This document shows positions 16,494 to 25,004 of a DNA stretch of 64,000 bases, one piece after another (the stretch's first letter is position 1; each line of letters opens with the position of its first letter). A program made the position numbers and the translations under genes. The stretch comes from Bradyrhizobium sp. RD5-C2 (GTDB lineage Bacteria > Pseudomonadota > Alphaproteobacteria > Rhizobiales > Xanthobacteraceae), in NCBI RefSeq assembly GCF_019972155.1, contig NZ_BOVL01000019.1, positions 227,466 through 291,465 of the forward strand. Direction: 5' to 3'. A model generated the notes under the pieces. It searched no databases, was not told the origin of the DNA, and saw nothing but the letters and a program-made list of their open reading frames with translations.

Positions 16494-17663
16494 ATGACCG
16501 GGAGCGGACTGCCGCTGGAAGGCGTGAGGGTCGTCGAGATGACCCACATGGTGATGGGGCCGACCTGCGGGATGATCCTGGCGCAACTTGGCGCCGAGGT
16601 GATCAAGGTCGAGCCTCCCGCCGGCGACAAGACCCGCTCGCTCGGCGGCATGGGCGTGTCGTTCTTTCCGCTGTTCAACCGCGGCAAGCGCAGCGTCGTG
16701 CTCGATTTCGCCAAGCCCGACGATCGCGACACGATGCACCGGCTGCTCGCCGGCGCCGACGTGTTCCTGGAGAATTTTCGCGACGGCCAGCTCGACAAGC
16801 AGGGGCTTGGGCCTGAAGAGCTGCGCGCGAAATATCCGCATCTGATCATCGCCGGCCACAAGGGCTTTCTCTCCGGGCCCTACGATCATCGCCCGGCGCT
16901 CGACGAGGTCGTGCAGATGATGTCGGGCCTCGCGGCGATGACCGGCACCCGCGACAAGCCGCAGCGCGTCGGCTCTTCCGCCAACGACATCATGGGCGGC
17001 ATGTTCGGGGTGATCTCCATCCTCGCCGCGCTCTATCAGAAGCGGGGCGGCGACAGGAATGGCGCCGATATCCGCATCGGCCTGTTCGAGAACTGCCTGT
17101 TCCTGGTCGCCCAGCACATGGTCGAGTACGAGATGACCGGGCGCAAGCCGCGCTCGATGCCGGAACGCGAGCATGCCTGGCCGATCTACGACATCTTCGA
17201 TGCCGCCGGCGGCGACCGCATCTTCATCGGGGTCGTCACCGAAGGCCATTGGCAGAGCTTCTGCCGCGAGTTCGGCCTGACGGAATTCGCCGACGATCCG
17301 ACGCTGCGCTCGACCACGGACCGGATCATGGCACGCGACCGCATCATTCCGCGCGTCGCCGAGGTGATCAAGGGCTGGAACGTGGCCGACCTCTCGGCGA
17401 GGCTCGACGCGCTCAACATCTGCTTCTCGCCGATCAACCGGCCGGAGGATCTGCTGCGGGATCCGCATGTGTTGCGGCCCGGCGGGCTCGTCAACACCAT
17501 CAATGCCGACGGCAAGCCGTTCCGCGTTCCGGCGCTGCCGGTCGAATGGAACGGCAGCAACATCGGCGAAGGCCTGAAAGTGCCGGTGCTTGGCGCCGAT
17601 ACCGATGCGATCCGCGCCGAGCTCGCACAACAGAAGATTTCATCAACCGGAAACGCTGCGTGA
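16494..17663 (+). CDS. CaiB/BaiF-family (type III) CoA-transferase
   Basis: A 389-residue protein with the family N-terminus GVRVVEMTHMVMGPTCGMILAQLGAEVIKVEPP-like segment, a GDKTRSLGGMG loop, and FDNRGKRS-type FNRGKRSVVLDF. The motif LRPGGLVNTI and the C-terminal PVLGADTD are also typical. Family members move CoA between carboxylic acids such as carnitine, formate/oxalate, mesaconate or citramalate. It starts with ATG at 16494 and is followed after 7 bp by an HMG-CoA lyase-like gene, which suggests activation then cleavage of a branched hydroxy-acid (inference). Confidence 0.92.
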   Translation: MTGSGLPLEGVRVVEMTHMVMGPTCGMILAQLGAEVIKVEPPAGDKTRSLGGMGVSFFPLFNRGKRSVVLDFAKPDDRDTMHRLLAGADVFLENFRDGQLDKQGLGPEELRAKYPHLIIAGHKGFLSGPYDHRPALDEVVQMMSGLAAMTGTRDKPQRVGSSANDIMGGMFGVISILAALYQKRGGDRNGADIRIGLFENCLFLVAQHMVEYEMTGRKPRSMPEREHAWPIYDIFDAAGGDRIFIGVVTEGHWQSFCREFGLTEFADDPTLRSTTDRIMARDRIIPRVAEVIKGWNVADLSARLDALNICFSPINRPEDLLRDPHVLRPGGLVNTINADGKPFRVPALPVEWNGSNIGEGLKVPVLGADTDAIRAELAQQKISSTGNAA

Positions 17664-17670
17664 GGCTGAC

Positions 17671-18618
17671 ATGACCCGGGTCCACGATATCTATCCCAAC
17701 GACAAGGTGAGCTTGCGCGAGGTCGGCCTGCGCGACGGTCTGCAGCTCGTGAAGACATTCCCGTCGACCGCGGCGAAGCAGCGCTGGGTGCGCGACGAAT
17801 ATGCCGCCGGCGTCAGGCATTTCGAGGTCGGCTCGTTCCTGCCGGCCAAGACCTTTCCGCAATTCGTCGACGTCCGCGACATCGTAGCGACAATTGCCGC
17901 GCTGCCGGGCACGCACGGTGTCGCGCTGGCGCTAAACGAGCGCGGCGTCAACGAGGCGCTGGCCTCCGGTGTCGCCGAGATCGCCTCGGTGGTATCTGCG
18001 ACCGAGGAGCACAGCCAGGCCAATGCCAACCGCTCGCGCGAGTCGGCGATCGCAAACATCAAGCGCCTCTGCGAGCTGCGCGACGCCAGCGCACACAAGC
18101 CGCTGGTCAATGCCGCGATCTCGATGGGACTGGGCTGCTCGATCGTCGGCGCGGTCGATCCGAAGGAAGTGCTGCGCCTCACGGAGAAGCTCTACGAGGT
18201 CGGCGTCGACATGGTCGCGATTGCCGATACCGTCGGCTATGCCGGGCCGAAGCAGGTCGGCGAGCTGACGCGCGGCGCGGTCAAGATCGCGGGCTCCAAG
18301 CCGGTCTGCGTCCATCTGCACGACACCCGCGGCATGGGTATCGCGAACGCCTCCGCCGCGCTCGATGAAGGTGCCCGTGTGCTCGACGGCTCGCTCGGTG
18401 GCCTCGGCGGCTGCCCGTTCGCGCCGGGCGCCACCGGCAATGTCGTGTTCGAGGATCTCGTCTTCCTCTGCGAGAGCAAGGGATTTCCGACCGGCGTCGA
18501 TCTCGACCGCCTGGTCGAGGTGCGCGCGATCCTGAAAGCCGAGATGCCGAACGAGCAGCTCTACGGCGGCCTCGCCCGCGCCGGCCTGCCGCGCGGTGCC
18601 AAGGCGAAGGCGGCGTAG
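17671..18618 (+). CDS. Hydroxymethylglutaryl-CoA lyase family protein
   Basis: A 315-residue HMGL-like TIM barrel. LREVGLRDGLQLVKTF carries the catalytic Arg-Asp, HLHDTRGMGIANA the metal-binding His-X-His, and GGLGGCPFAPGATGN the catalytic Cys loop. HMG-CoA lyase itself cleaves HMG-CoA to acetoacetate and acetyl-CoA, but close relatives cleave other 3-hydroxy-acyl-CoAs. Coupling to a CoA-transferase rather than leucine catabolic genes makes another substrate likely. The ATG at 17671 follows GAGGCTG in the end of the upstream gene. Confidence 0.9.
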   Translation: MTRVHDIYPNDKVSLREVGLRDGLQLVKTFPSTAAKQRWVRDEYAAGVRHFEVGSFLPAKTFPQFVDVRDIVATIAALPGTHGVALALNERGVNEALASGVAEIASVVSATEEHSQANANRSRESAIANIKRLCELRDASAHKPLVNAAISMGLGCSIVGAVDPKEVLRLTEKLYEVGVDMVAIADTVGYAGPKQVGELTRGAVKIAGSKPVCVHLHDTRGMGIANASAALDEGARVLDGSLGGLGGCPFAPGATGNVVFEDLVFLCESKGFPTGVDLDRLVEVRAILKAEMPNEQLYGGLARAGLPRGAKAKAA

Positions 18619-18679
18619 CGACACGCTCTCGGTCGTGCCGATACCCACGCTTGCGGTGACGCTGGCAGCGACGTTCTGA

Positions 18680-20329
18680 TCAGTCGCGCGCGCGGCGGAT
18701 CGAGCTGAAGTCCTCGACTTCGGGCTGCGCGGGGGGTGTCTCGCGAGAAGGCGGTGCGATCAGCATCACGACCCGCCGTGTCCGGCCGGGCCTGCCCAGC
18801 AGTGTCGCCTGGGCGTCGAACTCGGAGCGAAAGACGTCGGTCGCGCGCAACGTTGTGCGACCCATCCAGCTCAAGCAATCCGGCTGGTCGGCGAAGCACA
18901 ACGCGGCCCAGCCGCGATCGAGCGTGGTCTTGCGCGGCAATCCCCAGGTGTACTGATAGGCGAACGGCCGGGCGTAGCGCGGATGATCCGGGCTGTAGAA
19001 GGCGGCAGCGAAGGCAAGCGCATCGTCGCCGCTGACGGCGGCGAGCGGCGTCCCGGCTGCGTCGCGCCATCGCGCAGTGAGCTCGGTTGCGGCTGCATGA
19101 TAGAAGTCGCGGCCTTCCTCATAGCCGTAAGCACTGCGATAGAGGGCGTGGATCGGCGCGCCGACGACGACCGCGAGAACGGCGATACCCGCCACCATGA
19201 CGGTGAGGTTGACCGCGTAGAAGCGCTCGATCGGGTAGCTCGTTGCGCACACGATCAGAACCACGAACAGGAAGAGACCCTGCACCGCCCAGAGCGAGGG
19301 CAGGTCGGTGCCGATCGCGAGCGAGACGATCACCGGAAACAGGATGGTCCCGATTGCGACCAGCAGCAGCAGGCGGAGCCCTCGGTTCATCGCGCGGAAA
19401 TCGGCAGGCAGCTGCGCCAGCCGCGGGCCGGCAATAAACACCCAGGTGATCGCCGGGATCGCGAGCGCCGCAATCAGGCCCATGATGAAGTAGGAGACTT
19501 CCCACAGCGCGGCGACATGATCAGCGCCGGCATGCGCGAGCGCATAGTCGAACGGCGTTGCTCCCGTCGTAGCGAGCCAGTGCAGATGCGGGCCAAGCAC
19601 GAGTATGCCGGCCAGCGCCGAGATCCAGGGCGAGGCCGACAGCAGATAGCGGCGGCGATCCGGATGCAGCACGGAAGCAAAGACGAAGCTTGCGACCAGG
19701 AAGATCGAATAATATTTGCCGAGCATCGCCACTGCGCAGGCCGCGCCCGCTGCGATCGCCCAGCCGAGCTGCCTCGGCGCCTCGAACGCGCGCAGGAAGC
19801 AGTAAGTTGCCATCGGCCAGACCGCCAGCAGCACCGTGTTCGCGTTGAAGCGCTGGGCATGGAATTGATAGACCGGCAGCAGCATTAACAGCAGCAGCAC
19901 GATCACCCGCTTCTCGCCACGGACAAAGCGGCGGGCGATCAGGTCGACCGCCCATAGCGCCACCGCGGCGTTGACCATCGCCATCAGCTGCAGCGACCAG
20001 TCGGTCAGGGGAAAAACCGTGGTCCATCCCCGCGTGATCCAGCCCATCAACGGCGGATGCTTGGGGTATCCCCACGCGAGATGCCGGCCGAGCGTCCAGG
20101 TCTCGATCACGTCCGGATGCAGGCCGGCGCCCAGATAGGCGATGACGAGATACGAGGTCCAGACCGCGACGAAGAGGATGAGCAGAATCGGGATCGACCA
20201 CCCGGTCTCGATTCCCTCCAGCCATTTGATCAATGGACGGCGCCAGCGCGCCGGGTCCTTCTCCGACGCGGCAGCCGTCGCCGAGAAACTGATGAACGAA
20301 AGCACCGTAAAACTACCGAATGAAAGCAT
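18680..20329 (-). CDS. Family 39 glycosyltransferase (ArnT/PMT-like), integral membrane
   Basis: A 549-residue polytopic protein with about ten helices. After helix 1 comes the periplasmic loop HPDVIETWTLGRHLAWGYPKHPPL, the acidic loop where GT39 enzymes hold the catalytic Asp/Glu, followed by RFNANTVLLAVWP. It resembles polyprenyl-phosphate sugar transferases that decorate lipid A, glycans or proteins on the periplasmic side. The C-terminal 150 residues form a soluble domain. Neighbours do not show the acceptor. The gene converges with the HMG-CoA lyase gene, 61 bp apart. Confidence 0.88.
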   Translation of the reverse strand: MLSFGSFTVLSFISFSATAAASEKDPARWRRPLIKWLEGIETGWSIPILLILFVAVWTSYLVIAYLGAGLHPDVIETWTLGRHLAWGYPKHPPLMGWITRGWTTVFPLTDWSLQLMAMVNAAVALWAVDLIARRFVRGEKRVIVLLLLMLLPVYQFHAQRFNANTVLLAVWPMATYCFLRAFEAPRQLGWAIAAGAACAVAMLGKYYSIFLVASFVFASVLHPDRRRYLLSASPWISALAGILVLGPHLHWLATTGATPFDYALAHAGADHVAALWEVSYFIMGLIAALAIPAITWVFIAGPRLAQLPADFRAMNRGLRLLLLVAIGTILFPVIVSLAIGTDLPSLWAVQGLFLFVVLIVCATSYPIERFYAVNLTVMVAGIAVLAVVVGAPIHALYRSAYGYEEGRDFYHAAATELTARWRDAAGTPLAAVSGDDALAFAAAFYSPDHPRYARPFAYQYTWGLPRKTTLDRGWAALCFADQPDCLSWMGRTTLRATDVFRSEFDAQATLLGRPGRTRRVVMLIAPPSRETPPAQPEVEDFSSIRRARD

Positions 20330-20457
20330 GCTTGAAGCGCGCGCACCCTAGTGATGCGAGCACGAGAACTCAACGGCAAAGCCGGATGACGAGACCGATT
20401 CCAGATCGGTGTCGAGGCGGTCAGCGCTCGACATGTCGAGCCTGACGCCTGTGGCTG

Positions 20458-21339
20458 TCACACCGGTGCGGTTTCTGCCGCGGTCACTTCCGCAGCCGGA
20501 AGCGCCGCCTCTTGGTCAATCGCTTCAGGAACAAGCGGCGGCGACTTATGTTCTGGAAACACACTGAATTCGCCGGCTACCTCCTGGAGCGGCTTCTGCT
20601 TGTCGGCCCAGTGCAGGGCCGTGTAGTCGAAACCGTGCACGATGGTGGGTTTGACGACTTCGAAATAGGGCGAGATGTCGAAGTCGCGCGGCATGTAGAG
20701 CGAGGAGTCGCGGATGTGCAGGATCTCGCGGCGCGCCTTGCGGCTGGCGGCGCGCGTGATCCTGGGCAGGATCGGATAGCGCACGGCGTCGAACGCCTGC
20801 GCGATCAGCGCCGAGCAGATGATCTTGGTCGGATCGCCGGAGCCGAACGCGATCATGCGGCGACGCCAGCGCTGCGGGATCGGCAGCGGAAACAGGAAAC
20901 GCGCGAGATCGACGATGTTCTTGGTGTCGTAGCCGAAGCCGATGCGGTTGATGGCATAGCGGCACACCGTGGTGCGGTCCTCGAAGGACAGCCCGACCGG
21001 GCGGCAAAGACGGGTGTGATAGGACAGGTATTTCGACAGCGGCGCCGAGGTCACGCCTTCGCCGATATTGGCCTCGATCAGCACATGCTGTTCGCCGTCA
21101 GGCTCGAACGCGCCGTCGATCGGTCCGACGAACAGCGCGGCATGCGACCAGGTCGATTGCGTGAGGTATTTGATGATGCCGGAAATCCGGTTGTTGCCTT
21201 CGACCAGCAGCACATCGCCGGGCTGCATGATGCTCCGCAGATGGTCCGGGTCGCTCGGCGTGAACGGCTCGTAGCCGGGCACTTCCTTCGACAGGTACCC
21301 CGCGATCCATTTACCGACGGTATCGAGCATTACGCCCAT
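20458..21339 (-). CDS. YiiX/YebB-like permuted papain-fold (NlpC/P60) amidase family protein
   Basis: A 293-residue protein. MQPGDVLLVEGNNRISGIIKYLTQSTWSHAALFVG gives the N-terminal His motif (WSHAALF), and IICSALIAQAFD about 120 residues later gives the Cys motif: the order is His before Cys, as in circularly permuted papain-like hydrolases. No signal peptide is obvious. Family members hydrolyse amide or ester bonds in peptidoglycan or lipids, but many are uncharacterised. The ATG at 21339 follows a GGGGGAA box. Confidence 0.8.
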   Translation of the reverse strand: MGVMLDTVGKWIAGYLSKEVPGYEPFTPSDPDHLRSIMQPGDVLLVEGNNRISGIIKYLTQSTWSHAALFVGPIDGAFEPDGEQHVLIEANIGEGVTSAPLSKYLSYHTRLCRPVGLSFEDRTTVCRYAINRIGFGYDTKNIVDLARFLFPLPIPQRWRRRMIAFGSGDPTKIICSALIAQAFDAVRYPILPRITRAASRKARREILHIRDSSLYMPRDFDISPYFEVVKPTIVHGFDYTALHWADKQKPLQEVAGEFSVFPEHKSPPLVPEAIDQEAALPAAEVTAAETAPV

Positions 21340-21537
21340 GGATTCCCCCCAGCGGTTCTACGACCGCTTCTCTTCACTTAATCATGGTCGCAAGCCGTTG
21401 CAATTTAGTTCATGCCATCGGCGGATCAATCATGATTGATTTACCATGATGGTTGCTGCGGTCGGTGAGATGCGGCACAGTTCGCGAAGCGTTCCCATTC
21501 TCCGCAAGTCCCCGGAAACCATGCCAGAAGCTAAGTT

Positions 21538-22947
21538 ATGACAGTGACCCGCCGCGATTTCCTGTCGGCGTCCGCAGCTCTCGCGCTGGCGCCCGTGCTG
21601 GGCGGCCGGGTTGTCGCTGCGCCGCTGCCGCGCGAGGCCGACATCGTCGTGATCGGTGCGGGTGCCGCGGGCATTGCCGCCGCGCGGCGGATCGCCGCCG
21701 CGAACCGCAAGGTGATCGTGGTGGAGGCGTCCGGCCAGGTCGGCGGGCGCTGCCAGACCGATGCATCGACCTTCGACGTGCCGTTCGACCGCGGCGCGCG
21801 CTGGATGCACAATCCCGAAACCAATCCGATGATCCGGCTGGCGCGCTCTGCGGGTCTCGACATCGTCACGGCGCCCGCGGGCCAGAAGATTCGCATCGGC
21901 CGCCGCTACGCCCGCCCCGGCGAGACCGAGGAGTTTCTGGCGGCGCTGGTGCGCGCCAATCGCGCCATCGACGACGCCTCGCGCAAGGCCGATATCGCCT
22001 GCGCTGCGGCAATGCCGAAGGATCTCGGCGATTGGGCGGGCACCGCGGAATTCCTGCTCGGCGCCAATTTCAGCGGCAGGGATCTGAAGGACCTTTCGGC
22101 CGTCGACAAGGTGCGCGCGCAGGATCGCAACACCGCGATCGCTTGCCGCCAGGGGCTCGGCGCGCTGATCGCAAAACTCGGCGATGGGCTTCCGCTGGCG
22201 CTGTCGACGCCGGCGCAGCGCGTCCTGTGGAGCAATCGCGACGTGGTGGTCGAGACGCCCTCTGGCAAGATCACCGCGCGCGCCGCCATCGTCACGGTGT
22301 CGAGCAACGTGCTCGCGAGCGGCAACATCAAGTTTGCGCCAGAGATTCCGAAGCGCACGCTCGACGCCGCCGCCAAGCTGGCTCTCGGCAGCTACGATCG
22401 CATCGCGTTGCAGATCCTCGGCAATCCGCTCGGGCTGTCGCGCGACGACGTCATCATCGAGCAGAGCAATTCGACCAAGACGGCGCTGCTGTACGGCAAT
22501 ATCGCGGGCTCCTCACTATGCACGATCGACGTCGCGGGCTCGTTCGGCCGCGACCTGTCGGCGCAGGGCGAGAAGGCGATGACTGCTTTCGCGGTGGAAT
22601 GGCTGACCAAGCTCTACGGGAGCGAGGTCGGCGCCGCCGTGAAGAAGACCAGCGCGACGCGCTGGAATGCGCAGCCCTTCATCCTCGGCGCGATGTCGGC
22701 CGCAGTACCCGGCGCGCAGTTTTCCCGCAGGATCCTGTCCGAGCCGATCGGCGCGATGTACCTCGCGGGCGAGGCCACGCATGAGACGCTGTGGGGCACG
22801 GTCGATGGCGCCTGGGAGAGCGGCGAGCGCGCCGCCGATGCCGCGCTGCGCAGGATCGGCGGCGTGAAGGATGCGACGCCGGAGCCCGCCGCGCCCGCCG
22901 CAAAACACAAGCGCCGCTCGCCGCGCTCTGCGGGGCCGATGAATTGA
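21538..22947 (+). CDS. Tat-exported flavin monoamine oxidase-like FAD oxidoreductase
   Basis: A 469-residue flavoprotein. The N-terminus MTVTRRDFLSASAALALAP is a twin-arginine signal, so the folded enzyme is probably exported to the periplasm. The mature part has the Rossmann dinucleotide motif IVVIGAGAAGIAAAR, the GG motif EASGQVGGRC and the C-terminal FAD motif LAGEATHETLWGTVDGAWESGERAA typical of amine oxidases. It would oxidise an amine to aldehyde, ammonia and peroxide; substrate unknown. A Pro/Ala/Lys-rich tail of about 30 residues ends the protein. Confidence 0.9.
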   Translation: MTVTRRDFLSASAALALAPVLGGRVVAAPLPREADIVVIGAGAAGIAAARRIAAANRKVIVVEASGQVGGRCQTDASTFDVPFDRGARWMHNPETNPMIRLARSAGLDIVTAPAGQKIRIGRRYARPGETEEFLAALVRANRAIDDASRKADIACAAAMPKDLGDWAGTAEFLLGANFSGRDLKDLSAVDKVRAQDRNTAIACRQGLGALIAKLGDGLPLALSTPAQRVLWSNRDVVVETPSGKITARAAIVTVSSNVLASGNIKFAPEIPKRTLDAAAKLALGSYDRIALQILGNPLGLSRDDVIIEQSNSTKTALLYGNIAGSSLCTIDVAGSFGRDLSAQGEKAMTAFAVEWLTKLYGSEVGAAVKKTSATRWNAQPFILGAMSAAVPGAQFSRRILSEPIGAMYLAGEATHETLWGTVDGAWESGERAADAALRRIGGVKDATPEPAAPAAKHKRRSPRSAGPMN

Positions 22948-22980
22948 TGGTCGGTTGGGCAGAGAGCTGCTGCATAACAG

Positions 22981-23006
22981 CTGTCGTCCCGGCGAAAGCC
23001 AGTGAG
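22981..23006. repeat. Truncated copy of palindrome family B
   Basis: GTCGTCCCGGCGAAAGCC matches the left arm of the complete element at 36546-36666, but the right arm is missing. It lies between the convergent amine oxidase and metallo-beta-lactamase-fold genes. Confidence 0.55.
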
Positions 23007-23027
23007 CTGTGGCCCCAGCGTGCCCCC

Positions 23028-23972
23028 TCACACCGGCAGCTTCAGCTCCATCAGATCCTTCGCCACCACGATGCGGCCCTTGAAATTCGTCTTCACATCT
23101 CTGGTCCAATCGTCGTCGGTGACATCAGGGTCGTCGCCGGGAACGAAATGGCTCAGCACCAGTGTCTTCACGCCGGCGGCGGCTGCGATGCGGCCGACGT
23201 CTTCGGTCGAGGTGTGGCTGTCGAGCAGATGCTTCTTCAGCGTCGCGCCGTTTTTCGTTTTTGCTACTAGGCGATCGACCGCGGGAATGTACAGGCATTC
23301 GTGCACCAGCACGTCGGCGCCCTTGGCGAACTCGGCAAGCTTCGGATTGTAGGCGGTGTCACTGGAGAACACGATCGTGCCGTCCGGCGTCTCGAACTTG
23401 TAGGCAAAGTTGTCGACGATGGGCGGATGCGGCGTGCGGAACGCGGTGACGGTGACGTCAGCTGTTTTCAGCACCACGCCGTCGTCGGTGATGTCCTTGG
23501 CGACCAGCAGCTTGCGTGGATCGGGCCGGCCTTCGTCCGCGATCCGGGTCTCGACGTCGAACTTGTTCAGCTCCCAATAGTCCCTGGTCATCGCCTCGAT
23601 GCCCTTCGGGCCGAACGAATGGATCGGCGTCGAGAGGCCGGCCGCCCAGGCGTTGTAGAACAGATTGCCGTATTCCAGATTGTGATCGGAATGGTGATGG
23701 CTGATGAAGATGTACTTCACGGACGGGATCGGCACGCCGGCGTTGACCAGCTGCCGGCTGACGCCCATGCCGCAATCGATCACGAACGGCGTGTCGTTGA
23801 CGACGACGAGATTGGCGGGGTTGGAGGCGCCGTTGCCGACCCGTGGGCCGCCCTTGGTGCCGAGGAACACAATGCGCGTGCGTGGCTTTGTGCCTTGCGC
23901 ACGCACCGTCGGCGCTGCGAGCAGAGCGGCGCTGCCGAGCGCCAGTTTCAATGTCGTGCGGCGATCGATCAT
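23028..23972 (-). CDS. Exported MBL-fold metallo-hydrolase
   Basis: A 314-residue protein. MIDRRTTLKLALGSAALLAA is a twin-arginine-like signal with an Ala-rich h-region ending in VRAQG. The zinc motif HHHSDHNLEYG follows FIDCGMG-type sequence, and VVFSSDTAYNPKLAEFAKGADVLVHE and a late VLSHFVPGDDP complete the ligand set of RNase Z/arylsulfatase-like MBL enzymes. Substrate unknown. It converges on the amine oxidase gene; TauE-like gene lies upstream on the same strand, 35 bp away. Confidence 0.9.
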   Translation of the reverse strand: MIDRRTTLKLALGSAALLAAPTVRAQGTKPRTRIVFLGTKGGPRVGNGASNPANLVVVNDTPFVIDCGMGVSRQLVNAGVPIPSVKYIFISHHHSDHNLEYGNLFYNAWAAGLSTPIHSFGPKGIEAMTRDYWELNKFDVETRIADEGRPDPRKLLVAKDITDDGVVLKTADVTVTAFRTPHPPIVDNFAYKFETPDGTIVFSSDTAYNPKLAEFAKGADVLVHECLYIPAVDRLVAKTKNGATLKKHLLDSHTSTEDVGRIAAAAGVKTLVLSHFVPGDDPDVTDDDWTRDVKTNFKGRIVVAKDLMELKLPV

Positions 23973-24007
23973 GGTGTTCCTCCCTCGGTCTTATTCTGAA
24001 CGCGACC

Positions 24008-24784
24008 CTACCCGCCACGCAAAATGCCATCAAGCGCCGGCAGGCCGACGATGACGGCCGCTGCAATCAGCGCGTAGCAGATCGCGCGGAACACCTGCTC
24101 GCTTGCCTTACCGAACAGCGAGGCGCCGAACCAGACGCCGATGCCGTAGATCGGGCCGACGATCAGCGAGAACTTGACCGATTCGATCGTGATCAATCCG
24201 GTGAACCAGTAGCTGACCAGCGAGAAGAAATCCGAGGCGCCGAAGAACAGCACGATGTTGGCGCGTGAGATCACCGACGAGATCGGGCGTCCGAGCCAGT
24301 AGGCGACGATCGGCGGGCCGCCGGTCTGCGCGAGGCCGCTGCAGAAGCCGGAGAGGCCGCCGACGCCGATCGAGAGCGCGGCATGATCCTTGCCGTGATA
24401 GCGCCAGCCCGACAGCAGCAGCACGAGCAGCGCCGCGACGAAGCAGGAGATGATCCAGCGCGTCGTCACCGGCTCGAGTACCGTCAGGAAATAGGTGCCG
24501 ATGGGAACACCGACCAACGCGCCGGCGACCATCACCGCGGTCGCCTTGCGATCGGCATGGGTCCAGGCGTTCGGCAGCAGCGGTGTCGCGGCGACGAAAT
24601 CGATGATGAGTAGCAGCGCTGCCACCAGACGCGGTGCCGCCACGCTGCTCGCCAGCGGCATGAAGATCAGCGCCGAGCCGAAGCCCGAGAAGCCGCGCGC
24701 CGTGCCCGACACAAAGGCAATCGCGCAGATCGCGAGTGCGATGCTGGTCGAGATGTCGGAGGGGAGGAGGGAGAGCGAGGTCAT
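24008..24784 (-). CDS. Sulfite exporter TauE/SafE-family permease
   Basis: A 258-residue membrane protein with seven to eight helices. GFSGFGSALIFMPL and the second-half GLSGFCSGLAQTGGPPIVAYWLG are the paired signatures of the TauE/SafE (DUF81) family. Members export sulfite, sulfoacetate or other organic anions. It is the first gene of a likely two-gene unit with the downstream MBL-fold hydrolase, so it may export that enzyme's product (inference). Confidence 0.88.
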   Translation of the reverse strand: MTSLSLLPSDISTSIALAICAIAFVSGTARGFSGFGSALIFMPLASSVAAPRLVAALLLIIDFVAATPLLPNAWTHADRKATAVMVAGALVGVPIGTYFLTVLEPVTTRWIISCFVAALLVLLLSGWRYHGKDHAALSIGVGGLSGFCSGLAQTGGPPIVAYWLGRPISSVISRANIVLFFGASDFFSLVSYWFTGLITIESVKFSLIVGPIYGIGVWFGASLFGKASEQVFRAICYALIAAAVIVGLPALDGILRGG

Positions 24785-24858
24785 GGGAGGGGATTCGTTT
24801 CAACTTGCTAGCCGGCGAACGAATTCATGTCATGATACAAAGCCGCCCAATTCCGCCC

Positions 24859-24963
24859 CGTCATCCTGAGGTGCGAGCGGAGCGAGCCTCGAAGGATGAA
24901 TCGGCCACGGTCGGGCCGTCGACCCTTCGAGACGGCCGCTACGCGGCCTCCTCAGGGTGACGG
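24859..24963. repeat. Large intergenic palindrome, family A (second copy)
   Basis: The element begins CGTCATCCTGAGG and ends CCTCAGGGTGACGG. CCTCGAAGGATG in the left arm pairs with CGACCCTTCGAG in the right arm, and a GGCC-rich inner stem lies between. It is a diverged relative of 4401-4528 and separates pheT from the TauE-like gene on the same strand. Confidence 0.8.
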
Positions 24964-25004
24964 TGGTGGGGCTGCGCATGCTTCCACCACCACCGCGGCC
25001 CGCA

